In this document: positions 24,280 to 33,337 of the stretch, piece after piece | Numbering within the stretch: position 1 is the first letter of the stretch | Layout: each line of letters begins with the position of its first letter | Assembly (NCBI RefSeq): GCF_017948455.1 | Contig: NZ_JAFFSU010000014.1 | Coordinates: 1 to 64,000, forward strand | Source: Streptomyces sp. GESEQ-4 | GTDB taxonomy: Bacteria > Actinomycetota > Actinomycetes > Streptomycetales > Streptomycetaceae | Reading direction: 5' to 3' | DNA: 64,000 nt | Notes under the pieces: model-generated | What the model saw: the letters and a program-made list of their open reading frames with translations, nothing else | Told to the model about the DNA's origin: nothing | The model's database searches: none | Made by a program: the position numbers and the translations under genes

Positions 24280-25509
24280 ATGAGCTACAGCACGGCTGAC
24301 TCCTTGCGGCCCGTCACCCTCGACGACGTACGCGGCGCCCAGAAGATGCTCACGGGTGTGGCGCGGGTGACCGCGATGGAGGGCAGCAGGCATCTGACCC
24401 AGTTGGTCGGCGCTCCGGTGCACTTCAAGTGCGAGAACCTGCAGCGCACCGGGTCGTTCAAGCTGCGCGGCGCGTACGTCCGTATCGCCGGGCTGCTCCC
24501 GGAGGAGCGGGCCGCCGGTGTCGTCGCCGCGAGCGCGGGCAACCACGCCCAGGGGGTCGCCCTGGCGTCCGCGCTGCTCGGGGTGAGATCGACGGTGTTC
24601 ATGCCGAAGGGCGCCCCGCTGCCGAAGATCAGCGCCACCCGGGAGTACGGCGCCGAGGTGCGGCTGCTCGGTCAGGTGGTCGACGAGACGCTGGCCGCCG
24701 CGCAGCGGCACGCGGCCGAGACGGGCGCGGTGTTCATCCACCCCTTCGACCACCCGGACATCATCGCGGGCCAGGGCACGGTCGGGCTGGAGATCCTGGA
24801 GCAGTGCCCCGAGGTGCGCACGATCGTCGTCGGTATCGGCGGCGGCGGGCTCGCGGCCGGTATCGCGGTCGCGGTGAAGGCGCTCCGTCCCGACGTGCGG
24901 ATCGTGGGCGTGCAGGCGGCGGGCGCGGCGGCGTACCCGCCGTCGCTGGCGGCGGGGCGGCCGGTGGCGGTGGAGAACCCGGTGACGATGGCCGACGGCA
25001 TCAAGGTCGGGCGGCCCGGCGACGTGCCGTTCGGGATCATCGGAAATCTGGTGGACGAAGTCCGCACGGTCACCGAGGATGAGATCGCCACCGCGCTGCT
25101 GCTGTGCCTGGAGCGGGCCAAGCTGGTCGTCGAGCCGGCCGGGGCCAGTCCGGTCGCGGCGCTGCTGAGCGATCCCGGGGCCTTCGAGGGCCCGGTCGTC
25201 GCGGTGCTGTCCGGGGGGAATGTGGACCCGCTGCTGCTGCAGCGCGTGCTGCGGCACGGCATGGCGGCGCAGGGCCGCTACCTGGCCGTACGGCTGCGGT
25301 TGACGGACCGGCCGGGGGCGCTGGCAACGCTTCTGGGGGTGTTGTCAGTGGTGGACGCTAACGTCCTCGATGTGAGCCACGCACGGACCGATCCACGGCT
25401 CGGGCTCACGGAGGCGGAGGTCGAACTGCATCTGGAGACGAAGGGCACGACGCACTGCGCCGAGGTCGGCCAGGCCCTGCGCGAGGCGGGCTACACGGTC
25501 ATCGACTGA
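24280..25509 (+). CDS. ilvA: Threonine ammonia-lyase with ACT domain
   Basis: The 409-residue PLP enzyme converts threonine to 2-oxobutyrate and ammonia. It may serve isoleucine synthesis or threonine breakdown. The PLP lysine K61 lies in T-G-S-F-K-L-R-G-A; A-G-N-H-A-Q-G and the glycine loop G-I-G-G-G-G-L follow. A single C-terminal ACT domain (about 330-409) contains L-T-D-R-P-G-A-L-A-T-L-L. A single ACT with this length resembles the catabolic/dual class, so tdcB-like naming is equally valid. It produces an enamine intermediate that RidA proteins clear. Confidence 0.92.
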   Translation: MSYSTADSLRPVTLDDVRGAQKMLTGVARVTAMEGSRHLTQLVGAPVHFKCENLQRTGSFKLRGAYVRIAGLLPEERAAGVVAASAGNHAQGVALASALLGVRSTVFMPKGAPLPKISATREYGAEVRLLGQVVDETLAAAQRHAAETGAVFIHPFDHPDIIAGQGTVGLEILEQCPEVRTIVVGIGGGGLAAGIAVAVKALRPDVRIVGVQAAGAAAYPPSLAAGRPVAVENPVTMADGIKVGRPGDVPFGIIGNLVDEVRTVTEDEIATALLLCLERAKLVVEPAGASPVAALLSDPGAFEGPVVAVLSGGNVDPLLLQRVLRHGMAAQGRYLAVRLRLTDRPGALATLLGVLSVVDANVLDVSHARTDPRLGLTEAEVELHLETKGTTHCAEVGQALREAGYTVID

Positions 25510-25546
25510 GGTCGGAGCGTTCGCTCACTCGTCCGAGTCGATCCTC

Positions 25547-25575
25547 TTGAGAGACGCGATACATCGCGTTATGGT
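25547..25575 (+). promoter_or_regulatory. Promoter with operator palindrome in its spacer, for the exporter operon
   Basis: TTGAGA (25547-25552) and TATGGT (25570-25575) are 17 bp apart. The spacer is filled almost exactly by the inverted repeat ACGCGAT-AC-ATCGCGT (25554-25569). This is the classic geometry of a repressor-controlled efflux promoter. The exporter start codon is 85 bp downstream. No regulator gene is adjacent. Confidence 0.6.
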
Positions 25576-25660
25576 GTGTCTCGGGTCACCCCCGTCTCCC
25601 CCGAAGAACCTCCTGAACTGACGATTTCCTGACCTGTCCCCAACGACGTGGAGAACTCAC

Positions 25661-26671
25661 ATGCCAGGCGCCATCTATGCCGAAGGCCTGGTGAAGACCT
25701 TCGGTGACGTAAAGGCACTGGACGGCGTCGACCTCGATGTCCCCGAGGGCACGGTGCTGGGCCTGCTCGGGCCGAACGGCGCGGGCAAGACGACGACCGT
25801 CCGCTGTCTGACGACCCTGCTGCGCCCCGACAGCGGTTCGGCGGTCGTCGCGGGCATCGACGTGCTCAAGCACCCCGACGCCGTGCGCCGCTCGATCGGC
25901 CTGTCCGGCCAGTTCGCGGCGGTCGACGAATACCTGACCGGCCGCGAGAACCTCCAGATGGTCGGCCAGCTCTACCAGATGAAGGCCAAGGCCGCGAAGG
26001 TCAGGGCCGCCGAGCTGCTCGAGCAGTTCAACCTCGCGGACGCCGCCGACCGGACCGCGAAGACCTACTCCGGAGGCATGCGCCGCCGCCTCGACCTCGC
26101 GGCCGCCCTGGTCGTCTCGCCGCCCGTGATGTTCATGGACGAGCCGACGACCGGCCTCGACCCGCGCAACCGCCAGCAGCTGTGGGAGGTCATCAAACAG
26201 CTCGTCTCCGGCGGTACGACGCTGCTGCTGACCACCCAGTATCTGGAGGAGGCCGACCACCTCGCGCACGAGATCGCGGTGGTCGACCACGGCCAAGTCA
26301 TCGCCCGCGGCACCGCCGACCAGCTCAAGGCCCGCACCGGCGGCGAGCGCGTCGAGGTCGTGGTGCACGAGCGCGACGACATCGCGACCGCCGTCCAGGT
26401 GCTCACCGGCTTCGGCAAGGGCGAGACCACCGTCGAGGAGCACACCCGCCGGCTCACCGTGCCCGTCACCGGCGGCGCCAAGCTCCTCGCCGAGATCATC
26501 CGCGAACTGGACGTCCGCGGTGTCGAGATCGACGACATCGGCCTGCGCCGGCCCACCCTCGACGACGTGTTCCTGTCCCTCACCGGCCATGTGGCAGAGG
26601 TCAAGGACGAAGAAGACGACACGGCGGCCAGCCCCAAGGACCGCCGGCACAAGAAGGAGACAGCCAAGTGA
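25661..26671 (+). CDS. ABC exporter ATP-binding protein, DrrA type
   Basis: The 336-residue ATPase has Walker A G-P-N-G-A-G-K-T-T-T, the Q-loop region L-S-G-Q-F-A-A-V-D-E, signature Y-S-G-G-M-R-R-R-L, and Walker B M-F-M-D-E-P-T-T-G-L-D. It also has the extended C-terminal domain typical of daunorubicin-resistance (DrrA) ATPases. It should drive drug or lipid export with the permease that follows. Its stop overlaps the permease GTG. The tail is charged and low-complexity (K-D-E-E-D-D-T). The upstream operator suggests inducible expression. Confidence 0.93.
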   Translation: MPGAIYAEGLVKTFGDVKALDGVDLDVPEGTVLGLLGPNGAGKTTTVRCLTTLLRPDSGSAVVAGIDVLKHPDAVRRSIGLSGQFAAVDEYLTGRENLQMVGQLYQMKAKAAKVRAAELLEQFNLADAADRTAKTYSGGMRRRLDLAAALVVSPPVMFMDEPTTGLDPRNRQQLWEVIKQLVSGGTTLLLTTQYLEEADHLAHEIAVVDHGQVIARGTADQLKARTGGERVEVVVHERDDIATAVQVLTGFGKGETTVEEHTRRLTVPVTGGAKLLAEIIRELDVRGVEIDDIGLRRPTLDDVFLSLTGHVAEVKDEEDDTAASPKDRRHKKETAK

Positions 26672-27513
26672 GCGCCGTCACCGACGCCGCGCCCGTCGCG
26701 GCGCCCACTCACCCCATCGGCCAGTCCATCCGGGACTCGCTGGTCGTCGGCAAACGCAATCTGATCCGGATGTCCCGGATCCCCGAGATGGTGATCTTCG
26801 GGCTCATCCAGCCGATCATGTTCGTGGTCATGTTCAGCTATGTGTTCGGCGGCTCCATGAACATCGGTGGCACCACGGACCCCGGTGTCTACCGCGAGTT
26901 CCTGATGGCCGGCATCTTCGCCCAGACCGTCACGTTCGCCACCGCGGGCGCGGGAGCGGGCATCGCCGACGACATGCACAAAGGGCTCATCGACCGCTTC
27001 CGCTCCCTGCCCATGGCGCGGGGCGCGGTGCTGACCGGGCGGACCTTCGCCGACCTGGTGCAGACGGCGCTCACGCTGCTCGTGCTCGCGATCGTCGCCC
27101 TGCTGGTCGGCTGGCGCACGCACACCAACATCGGCGAGGTGCTCGGGGCCTTCGGGCTGCTGCTCCTGCTCGGCTACGCGTTCACCTGGATCGGCGCCCT
27201 GATCGGCCTCTCCGTGAGCACGCCCGAGGCAGCCACCTCCGGCGGACTGATCTGGCTCTTCCCGGTCACGTTCATCTCGAACGCGTTCGTGGACTCCAGC
27301 AGACTGACGCCCTGGCTGCAGCACGTGGCCGACTGGAACCCCTTCAGCGCCACGGTCCAGGCCTGCCGGGTGCTCTTCGGCAACCCCGGGGTCTCCACCT
27401 CGGACGCCTGGCCCATGCAGCACCCGGTGTGGGCGTCGCTGATCTACTCGGTCCTGATCATCGTCCTCTTCCGGACGCTGGCGGTGCGCAAGTACCGCTC
27501 GGCCACCGCCTGA
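26668..27513 (+). CDS. ABC exporter permease, DrrB type
   Basis: The 281-residue ABC-2 permease has six predicted helices with the family pattern Q-P-I-M-F-V-V-M-F-S-Y-V-F-G-G near the N-terminus. It also has I-D-R-F-R-S-L-P-M-A-R-G-A-V-L in the cytosolic loop and N-P-F-S-A-T near the end. The GTG start overlaps the ATPase TGA (GTGA), so the two are translationally coupled. It forms the membrane part of a DrrAB-like exporter; the substrate is unknown. Confidence 0.92.
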   Translation: MSAVTDAAPVAAPTHPIGQSIRDSLVVGKRNLIRMSRIPEMVIFGLIQPIMFVVMFSYVFGGSMNIGGTTDPGVYREFLMAGIFAQTVTFATAGAGAGIADDMHKGLIDRFRSLPMARGAVLTGRTFADLVQTALTLLVLAIVALLVGWRTHTNIGEVLGAFGLLLLLGYAFTWIGALIGLSVSTPEAATSGGLIWLFPVTFISNAFVDSSRLTPWLQHVADWNPFSATVQACRVLFGNPGVSTSDAWPMQHPVWASLIYSVLIIVLFRTLAVRKYRSATA

Positions 27514-27520
27514 CGACAAG

Positions 27521-27549
27521 GCCCCCGGCGCCGCAGGGCAGCCGGGGGC
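27521..27549. terminator. Terminator hairpin between exporter and greA
   Basis: A 9-bp stem (27521-27529 with 27541-27549) with an 11-nt loop lies just after the permease stop, in the convergent gap with greA. Confidence 0.7.
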
Positions 27550-27607
27550 TCGTCGAAAACGCGGTCCTGAGAAAATCATCCGGTCCTGAGGGGGCGATCC
27601 GGCCGGG

Positions 27608-28108
27608 TCAGCCGCTGTACGGCTCGGCCTTGAGGATCGTCACGGAGGCCTTCTTGCCGTTCGGCAGCTCGTACTCCGCGTCCTCGCCGACCTTGTGGCC
27701 GATCACGCCGGAACCCAGCGGGGACTGCGGGGAGTACGTCTCGATGTCGGAACTGGCGTACTCGCGCGAGGCGAGCAGGAAGGTCGTCGTGTCGTCCTCG
27801 TCGCCGTCGAAGGCGATCGTGACGACCATGCCGGGCGCCACCGCACCGTCCGCCGAGGTCGGTGCCTCGCCGACCTTGGCGTTCTCCAGGAGCTGGGTCA
27901 GCTGGCGCACACGGAGCTCCTGCTTGCCCTGCTCCTCCTTGGCCGCGTGGTACCCGCCGTTCTCACGCAGGTCGCCCTCCTCGCGCGCGGCGGCGATCTT
28001 GGCGGCGATCTCCGTGCGCGCAGGACCAGACAGGTACTCCAGCTCGGCCTTCAGCTGGTTGTACGCCTCCTGGGTCAGCCAGGTGACGTTCTCGCTGGTC
28101 TGGGTCAC
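27608..28108 (-). CDS. greA: Transcription elongation factor GreA
   Basis: The 166-residue protein has the N-terminal antiparallel coiled coil (about 1-80, with R-E-E-G-D-L-R-E-N-G-G-Y-H-A at its tip) and a C-terminal FKBP-like domain ending near K-A-S-V-T-I-L-K. It enters the RNA polymerase secondary channel and stimulates cleavage of backtracked RNA; the acidic tip residues are present. The GTG start at 28108 is set by GAGGAG upstream and agrees with the usual actinobacterial length. Confidence 0.95.
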   Translation of the reverse strand: MTQTSENVTWLTQEAYNQLKAELEYLSGPARTEIAAKIAAAREEGDLRENGGYHAAKEEQGKQELRVRQLTQLLENAKVGEAPTSADGAVAPGMVVTIAFDGDEDDTTTFLLASREYASSDIETYSPQSPLGSGVIGHKVGEDAEYELPNGKKASVTILKAEPYSG

Positions 28109-28276
28109 AGGTGCTCCTCGTCGGTACTGGGAATACAAAGCATCGCCCTACCCAGAAGAATGTTCCTCCAGGGGAGGGCGAAACCACGAGCCTAACAATT
28201 CAGCGGCCCAAGGGGGAGGACATAAGCCATCAGAGTCACATCAACGCAGGTCAGCCGCTACGTATTCCGGCTGACC

Positions 28277-28675
28277 TCAGTCGGCGTGGCAGCCCAGCAG
28301 CTCCGCCGTGGTGCCCGGCGAGGTGGTGCGGAGCGTGACGACCTTGTCGATGCGTGTGGCGTCCCCGTCGAAGTGGAAGTCCGCCCGGCCGACCTCGGCG
28401 CCGTTCTCCGCCTGGGAGCGCACCGTGCAGTAGCCGCTGGCACCGGCGTCCTTACGGACCTCCAGATGCACCTGCACCGAGTTCTTCGACTGCTCGAACT
28501 CGATCACTTCAGCACTGATCTTGTTCTGGCCGATGTAGTAGTAGGCGAAATACCCGATCAGGGCGGTCAGCGCCACCCCGAGCACAATGGCGGCGACCTT
28601 GAGCCTGCCGTCGGCACGCTCGTCCGAGGAACGGCCGTAACGGCCCTCGGGCAACCGCGTGCTCGCCGTACTCAT
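28277..28675 (-). CDS. DUF4307 membrane protein
   Basis: The 132-residue protein has a cytosolic N-terminus, one membrane helix (A-A-I-V-L-G-V-A-L-T-A-L-I-G-Y-F-A) and an extracytoplasmic beta-sandwich-like domain with two cysteines (Y-C-T-V and L-L-G-C-H). It matches DUF4307, an actinobacterial family that I recall beside mca. Function is unknown. GAGAGGA precedes the ATG. It is divergent from mca, so the two may share a regulatory region. Confidence 0.85.
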   Translation of the reverse strand: MSTASTRLPEGRYGRSSDERADGRLKVAAIVLGVALTALIGYFAYYYIGQNKISAEVIEFEQSKNSVQVHLEVRKDAGASGYCTVRSQAENGAEVGRADFHFDGDATRIDKVVTLRTTSPGTTAELLGCHAD

Positions 28676-28851
28676 GATCGTCCTCTCGGCAGGACCGGAG
28701 CGCCGGAATTTTTCGCCCCCGACGTCGGTCACTATAGAAGCCTCCCTCCCGCCACCCGACCGCCGCCCCTCACGGACGTCCCTGCGGGACGGCACCTGTT
28801 GAATGCGCCCTCCCACACGGGGCCGGGCGCCGACTGACGAGGATTTGAGTC

Positions 28852-29733
28852 TTGACTGACCAACTGCGACTGATGGCCGTCCACGCCCACCCCGACGACG
28901 AGTCGAGCAAGGGTGCGGCCACGATGGCGAAGTACGTGTCCGAGGGGGTGGACGTGCTGGTGGTGACCTGCACGGGCGGGGAGCGCGGCTCCATCCTCAA
29001 TCCGAAGCTCCAGGGGGACAAGTACATCGAGGAGCACATCCACGAGGTACGCAAGAAGGAGATGGACGAGGCCCGGGAGATCCTCGGCGTGAAGCAGGAG
29101 TGGCTCGGCTTCGTCGACTCAGGCCTGCCCGAGGGCGACCCGCTGCCGCCCCTTCCCGAGGGCTGCTTCGCCCTGGAGGACGTCGACAAGGCGGCCGGCG
29201 AGCTGGTGAAACAGATCCGCTCGTTCCGCCCGCAGGTCATCACGACGTACGACGAGAACGGCGGCTATCCGCACCCCGACCACATCATGACCCACAAGAT
29301 CTCGATGGTGGCGTTCGAGGGCGCGGGGGACGCCGAGAAGTACCCGGAGCAGGAGTTCGGCCCGGCGTACCAGCCGCAGAAGCTCTACTACAACCAGGGC
29401 TTCAACCGCCCCCGCACCGAGGCGCTGCACCAGGCCATGCTCGACCGCGGCATGGAATCGCCCTACGGCGACTGGCTCAAGCGCTGGGACGAGTCCGGCA
29501 TCAAGCAGCGCACCCTCACCACACACATCCCCTGCGGTGACTTCTACGAGATCCGCGACAAGGCCCTGATCGCGCACGCCACGCAGATCGACCCCGACGG
29601 CGGCTGGTTCAAGGTGCCGCTGGAGCTCCAGAGGGAGGTCTGGCCGACGGAGGAGTACGAGCTCGCGAAGTCCCTCATCGATACCTCCCTCCCCGAGGAC
29701 GACCTCTTCGCGGGCATCCGCGACAATGCCTGA
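28852..29733 (+). CDS. mca: Mycothiol S-conjugate amidase
   Basis: The 293-residue zinc amidase cleaves mycothiol S-conjugates to a mercapturate and GlcN-inositol for detoxification of electrophiles. The zinc motif is A-H-P-D-D-E near residues 12-17, with the second site G-G-Y-P-H-P-D-H near 140. The length and K-L-Y-Y-N motif favour Mca over the paralogue MshB. The start is TTG with GAGGA upstream. The stop overlaps the small membrane protein gene that follows. It is strong evidence for an actinobacterial host. Confidence 0.93.
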   Translation: MTDQLRLMAVHAHPDDESSKGAATMAKYVSEGVDVLVVTCTGGERGSILNPKLQGDKYIEEHIHEVRKKEMDEAREILGVKQEWLGFVDSGLPEGDPLPPLPEGCFALEDVDKAAGELVKQIRSFRPQVITTYDENGGYPHPDHIMTHKISMVAFEGAGDAEKYPEQEFGPAYQPQKLYYNQGFNRPRTEALHQAMLDRGMESPYGDWLKRWDESGIKQRTLTTHIPCGDFYEIRDKALIAHATQIDPDGGWFKVPLELQREVWPTEEYELAKSLIDTSLPEDDLFAGIRDNA

Positions 29734-29965
29734 CATGAGCGCAAGCGCAAGCCTGGCAATGACACAGCTCGCCACCCTCGCGAAGGAGGTGGACGAGGAC
29801 AAGGTGACCCCCGGCGTCCTCGGCTTCATCGTCTTCGCGGTGATGGCTCTGGCCGTGTGGGGTCTGATGAAGTCGATGAGCCGCCACATGGGCAAGATCG
29901 ACTTCGACGAGGCCGAGAAGGCGGGGACCTCCTCGGCCGACCCCAAGGCCGAGCACCAGGGCTGA
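29726..29965 (+). CDS. Small single-pass membrane protein after mca
   Basis: The 79-residue protein has one membrane helix (G-V-L-G-F-I-V-F-A-V-M-A-L-A-V-W-G-L) and a charged C-terminal tail. Its ATG overlaps the 3' end of mca by 8 bp, so it is co-transcribed and probably translationally coupled. Function is unknown; it may support Mca or envelope thiol chemistry. Confidence 0.8.
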   Translation: MPDMSASASLAMTQLATLAKEVDEDKVTPGVLGFIVFAVMALAVWGLMKSMSRHMGKIDFDEAEKAGTSSADPKAEHQG

Positions 29966-29970
29966 CGTTC

Positions 29971-29994
29971 CCCGCGCCTCTACCGGGGCGCGGG
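29971..29994. terminator. Convergent terminator with dispersed-repeat sequence
   Basis: An 8-bp stem CCCGCGCC / GGCGCGGG (29971-29978 with 29987-29994) lies directly after the small membrane gene and reaches into the 3' end of the STAND gene. The sequence around it resembles the GTTCCCCGCGCC part of the dispersed repeat. Confidence 0.6.
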
Positions 29995-32900
29995 CACAGC
30001 CACGCCCATCACCTCCCGCGCATGCCTCCCCGGCACCATCCCCAGCCGCCAGGCCTGCCAGCCGGCCTCGAGGTTCACGCCGCGCTCCAGTAGCAGCGCA
30101 TACGCCTCGACATAGTCGTCCAGCTTCTCGTCCCGGGCCGGGTGACCCGAGCGGGACAGCTGCGCCAGCTCCTCCTGAGCCACGGCCGTCCCGACCTCCA
30201 CCCCGCCCGCGGCGGCGTACGGCAGGAGCGTGCAGCGCAGGAAGCGGGCCCAGTCCTCGCCGCGCTGGTCGCCGTACGACGTGAACAGCCCGACCGCCTC
30301 GTCGCACAACGCCAGCGCCTGCGCCGTACGCGTGTTGCCCGCGTCCACCACCGCCAGCTCCAGACAGGTCCACGCCTCCCCGTGGGCCACCCCGATGCGC
30401 TGGAAGTCGGCGCGGGCGTCCACCAGGAGCTGACGGGCGAACCCCGAGTTCCTCAGCGACCCCGTCTGCGCGGCCCGCTGATCCCGGGTGGTCCGCGCCG
30501 AGTGGTGCCGGGCGCAGGCGAGCCCGTAGACGTCGCGCATCCGGGAGAACATCGTCCGGGAGCGCTCCAGCTCACGGACCGCGAGGTCCAGGTTGCCGGT
30601 CTCCTCCAGGGCCTGGCCGAGGTAGTACACCGACCACGCCTCACCCCGGGCGTCCTCGTTGTCCCGGTGCCGGGCCGCCGCCTGGCGGAGCCGGTCCACC
30701 GCCTGTGACGGGTCGCCGGCGACGAGACGGGCGCGGGCCAGCTGGGTCAGGGCCCAGGCCTCGCCGCGGGCGTCGCGGGTACGGCCGTAGAGATCGAGGG
30801 CCGTGGTCAGTTCCGACTCCGCGCGCGGTACGTCGCCCATGCGCAGCGCCAGCTGGCCGAGCTGGAAGTGGGCCCACGCCTCGCCGTGCACCGACTCGCC
30901 GGCGCGGTGCAGGACCAGGGACTCGTTCAGCAGCTCCAGGGCCTCGGACAGATGCGCCCGGTCCCGTTCCACCGCCGCCAGCGCGTGCATCGTCCAGGCC
31001 CGGTCCGTCGCCAGCTCGGCAGACGACTGGAGCTCCAGGGCCTCCTGGAGCTTCGCCGCCGCCTCGATCAGATTGCCCTGGTGGTGGAGCGTGATGCCGA
31101 GGGAGCACAGGGCGCGGGCCGCGCCCGCGTCGTGATGCGCCTCCATGTACAGGTCGACCACCGAGGCGAGGGTGGTGCGCGCCTTGTCCAGCTCGCCCAG
31201 CTGACGGGCCGCGATACCCGTACGCCACTGCACCGAGCGGACCAGCAGACCCTGGTCGACGGCCTGCGCCAGCTCGCTGATCTCGCCCAGGCGGTAGAGG
31301 TCGCCGCGCAGCAGGCAGTAGTCGCACAGCGCGCCCAGCAGATTGAGCACCGGCGCCTGGTTGACGCCCTCCGCGTGCCGCAGCGCCGCCGTGATGAAGC
31401 TCGACTCGTCGTCCAGCCAGCGCAGCGCGTCGTCGAGGGAGGTGAAACCGTGCGGGCTGAAACGGTCCGAGCGGGTCGACATATTGCCGTCGACCAGGCG
31501 CAGCACCGAGTCGGCGAGATCGGCGTAGTTCACGATCAACCGCTCCTGCGCCGCCGTACGCTCCGCAGGTTCCTCCTCGTCCAGGAGCCGGGCCTGGGCG
31601 AAGGCGCGGACCAGGTCGTGCAGGCGGTAGCGGTTGCCGCGTACATGGTCGATGAGACCCGCGTCGGCGAGGGTGACCAGGTGCCGGGTCGCCTCCGCCT
31701 CGTCCGTGGCCAGCAGCGCCGCTGCCGCCGCCGCGCCCAGCGAGGCCCGGCCCGCCAGCGCCAGGCGGCGCAGCAGTCGGCGTGCCGGCTCGGGCTGGTC
31801 GGTGTAGCGCAGCCACAGCACGCGCTCGACCGGTTCCACCGGGCCGTACGCCCCCAGGTCCGCCGCCAGCCGACGCGGTGAGCGCGGGCCGAGCGAGGAG
31901 CCCGCGATCCGCAGCGCGAGCGGCAGCCCACCGCACAACTCCCGCACCTGATCGGCGGATTCGGCGTCGTACGGACCCGAGGCGTCCTGCGCCGTCGCGC
32001 CCAGCAATTCCTCCGCGCCCGCCGCGTCCAGCGCCTGAACCGGCAGCTGATGCACCCAGGCCGGCAGATCCGCGGGCAGATCGAGGGCCGTGCGGGCGGT
32101 GACCAGGACCAGGCTGTCGGAGCGCTCCGGGATCAGCGTGCGGACCTGCTCGGGGTCCGAGGCGTCATCGAGTACGACGGTGACGGGCAGGCCCGTCAGA
32201 TGCTGGTGGTACAGCTCGGTCAGCCGCTTGAGGTGCTGGTCCGGAGAGGAGCGCTCGCGGAACAGCAGCTGCTCGCGCGGGGCACCGAGACGATTCAGCA
32301 GATGCAGCAGGGCGTCCCGCGTCGACAGCGGCGACTCCTCCGGGCTGTCGCCCCGCAGATCCACCACGCACGCCCCGCGGAACTGGTCCTTCAGGTCATG
32401 CGCCGCACGGATCGCGAGCGCGCTGCGGCCACTGCCTGGCGCGCCGTGCAGCACGACCACCGTCGGCCGGGTCTGCGTACTCGCGCGGGCCGCCTGCACC
32501 CACTGCCGGATCCGCGCCATCTCCGCCCGCCGGCCCGCGAACGGACCGTCCGGCTCCGGCAGTTGCCCGAAGGACTGCTCCAGCACACTCCGCCCACGTG
32601 CCGCCGCGCTCTTGTCCGTGCCGCGCAGCTGCGGCCCCTTCTTCTTCGGTCCCGTGGACGCGGTGATCACCCGCTGCTGATCGAGCCACGGACGGATACC
32701 GCGCACCTCAAGCGCCGTCAGCCACTGCAGCCGCAGCTGCTCGGGCCCGCCCGGCTGACCGACCTCACCCGCGCGACGATGCGCGGCAGGCAGATGCGAC
32801 CCGGCGACCTTCACGACGGTCGCCGCCGCGCCGACGACCCCCACGGCCACACCGGCACCCACCGCGGTCCCCGCGTCCGTGCCGAGCGCCAGGTCGGCCA

Positions 32901-33180
32901 CCGCGGCGGCGACCGCGGCGACCCCGGCCACCATCAACGGCGTACCGGCACCCTCCCGCGCATACCGCTTCCCGAACCCGATCTGCCCGGCCTCTGCCTC
33001 GTCCAGCGCACGCGTATAGGCCTCGTACTCCTCCGCGGCCTTCTGCGCCATGGCATCCAGTTCCGCGCGCGCCCGCGACAACAGCACCTGACCGTCGGTA
33101 CGGCCACCCGAACGCCGCACCTCTTCCTCCACGGCCCGCACCAACAGCCGCTCGGCATCCGCCCGGTGGCTGTCCCGCAT
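29980..33180 (-). CDS. Membrane-associated STAND NTPase with TPR repeats
   Basis: The 1066-residue protein has a coiled N-terminal part (about 1-60), two possible membrane helices (about 70-120), an NB-ARC-type P-loop domain (about 200-480), a winged-helix part and a long TPR array (about 600-1000). Walker A is G-A-P-G-S-G-R-S-A-L, Walker B T-V-V-L-D-D-A, and the G-L-P-L-A-L motif is intact. These are ATP-switch regulators or signal hubs; in Streptomyces they include regulators of secondary metabolism and putative defence proteins. There is no DNA-binding domain at the N-terminus. GGAGGGGG precedes ATG 33180. It is divergent from a serine recombinase gene. Confidence 0.85.
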   Translation of the reverse strand: MRDSHRADAERLLVRAVEEEVRRSGGRTDGQVLLSRARAELDAMAQKAAEEYEAYTRALDEAEAGQIGFGKRYAREGAGTPLMVAGVAAVAAAVADLALGTDAGTAVGAGVAVGVVGAAATVVKVAGSHLPAAHRRAGEVGQPGGPEQLRLQWLTALEVRGIRPWLDQQRVITASTGPKKKGPQLRGTDKSAAARGRSVLEQSFGQLPEPDGPFAGRRAEMARIRQWVQAARASTQTRPTVVVLHGAPGSGRSALAIRAAHDLKDQFRGACVVDLRGDSPEESPLSTRDALLHLLNRLGAPREQLLFRERSSPDQHLKRLTELYHQHLTGLPVTVVLDDASDPEQVRTLIPERSDSLVLVTARTALDLPADLPAWVHQLPVQALDAAGAEELLGATAQDASGPYDAESADQVRELCGGLPLALRIAGSSLGPRSPRRLAADLGAYGPVEPVERVLWLRYTDQPEPARRLLRRLALAGRASLGAAAAAALLATDEAEATRHLVTLADAGLIDHVRGNRYRLHDLVRAFAQARLLDEEEPAERTAAQERLIVNYADLADSVLRLVDGNMSTRSDRFSPHGFTSLDDALRWLDDESSFITAALRHAEGVNQAPVLNLLGALCDYCLLRGDLYRLGEISELAQAVDQGLLVRSVQWRTGIAARQLGELDKARTTLASVVDLYMEAHHDAGAARALCSLGITLHHQGNLIEAAAKLQEALELQSSAELATDRAWTMHALAAVERDRAHLSEALELLNESLVLHRAGESVHGEAWAHFQLGQLALRMGDVPRAESELTTALDLYGRTRDARGEAWALTQLARARLVAGDPSQAVDRLRQAAARHRDNEDARGEAWSVYYLGQALEETGNLDLAVRELERSRTMFSRMRDVYGLACARHHSARTTRDQRAAQTGSLRNSGFARQLLVDARADFQRIGVAHGEAWTCLELAVVDAGNTRTAQALALCDEAVGLFTSYGDQRGEDWARFLRCTLLPYAAAGGVEVGTAVAQEELAQLSRSGHPARDEKLDDYVEAYALLLERGVNLEAGWQAWRLGMVPGRHAREVMGVAVPAPR

Positions 33181-33337
33181 GTCATGTCCCCCTCCGGCGG
33201 CAACTCCTTTGTCTAAGAGTGTCCTTCGCGGACGGCGTGAGTGCGAGGGGTCGACGATCACCGAATGCGGTTCTGTGACCTTGGGGGCTGTCGCTCGTTC
33301 ATATGACTGTCGGTCGGATTGTCGAACGGGGGATCTT

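Noticed and set aside
33179..33337. N-terminal extension of the serine recombinase
   Set aside because: It overlaps the divergent STAND gene start region and has no homology; GTG 33338 has a proper ribosome site and starts near the catalytic domain.
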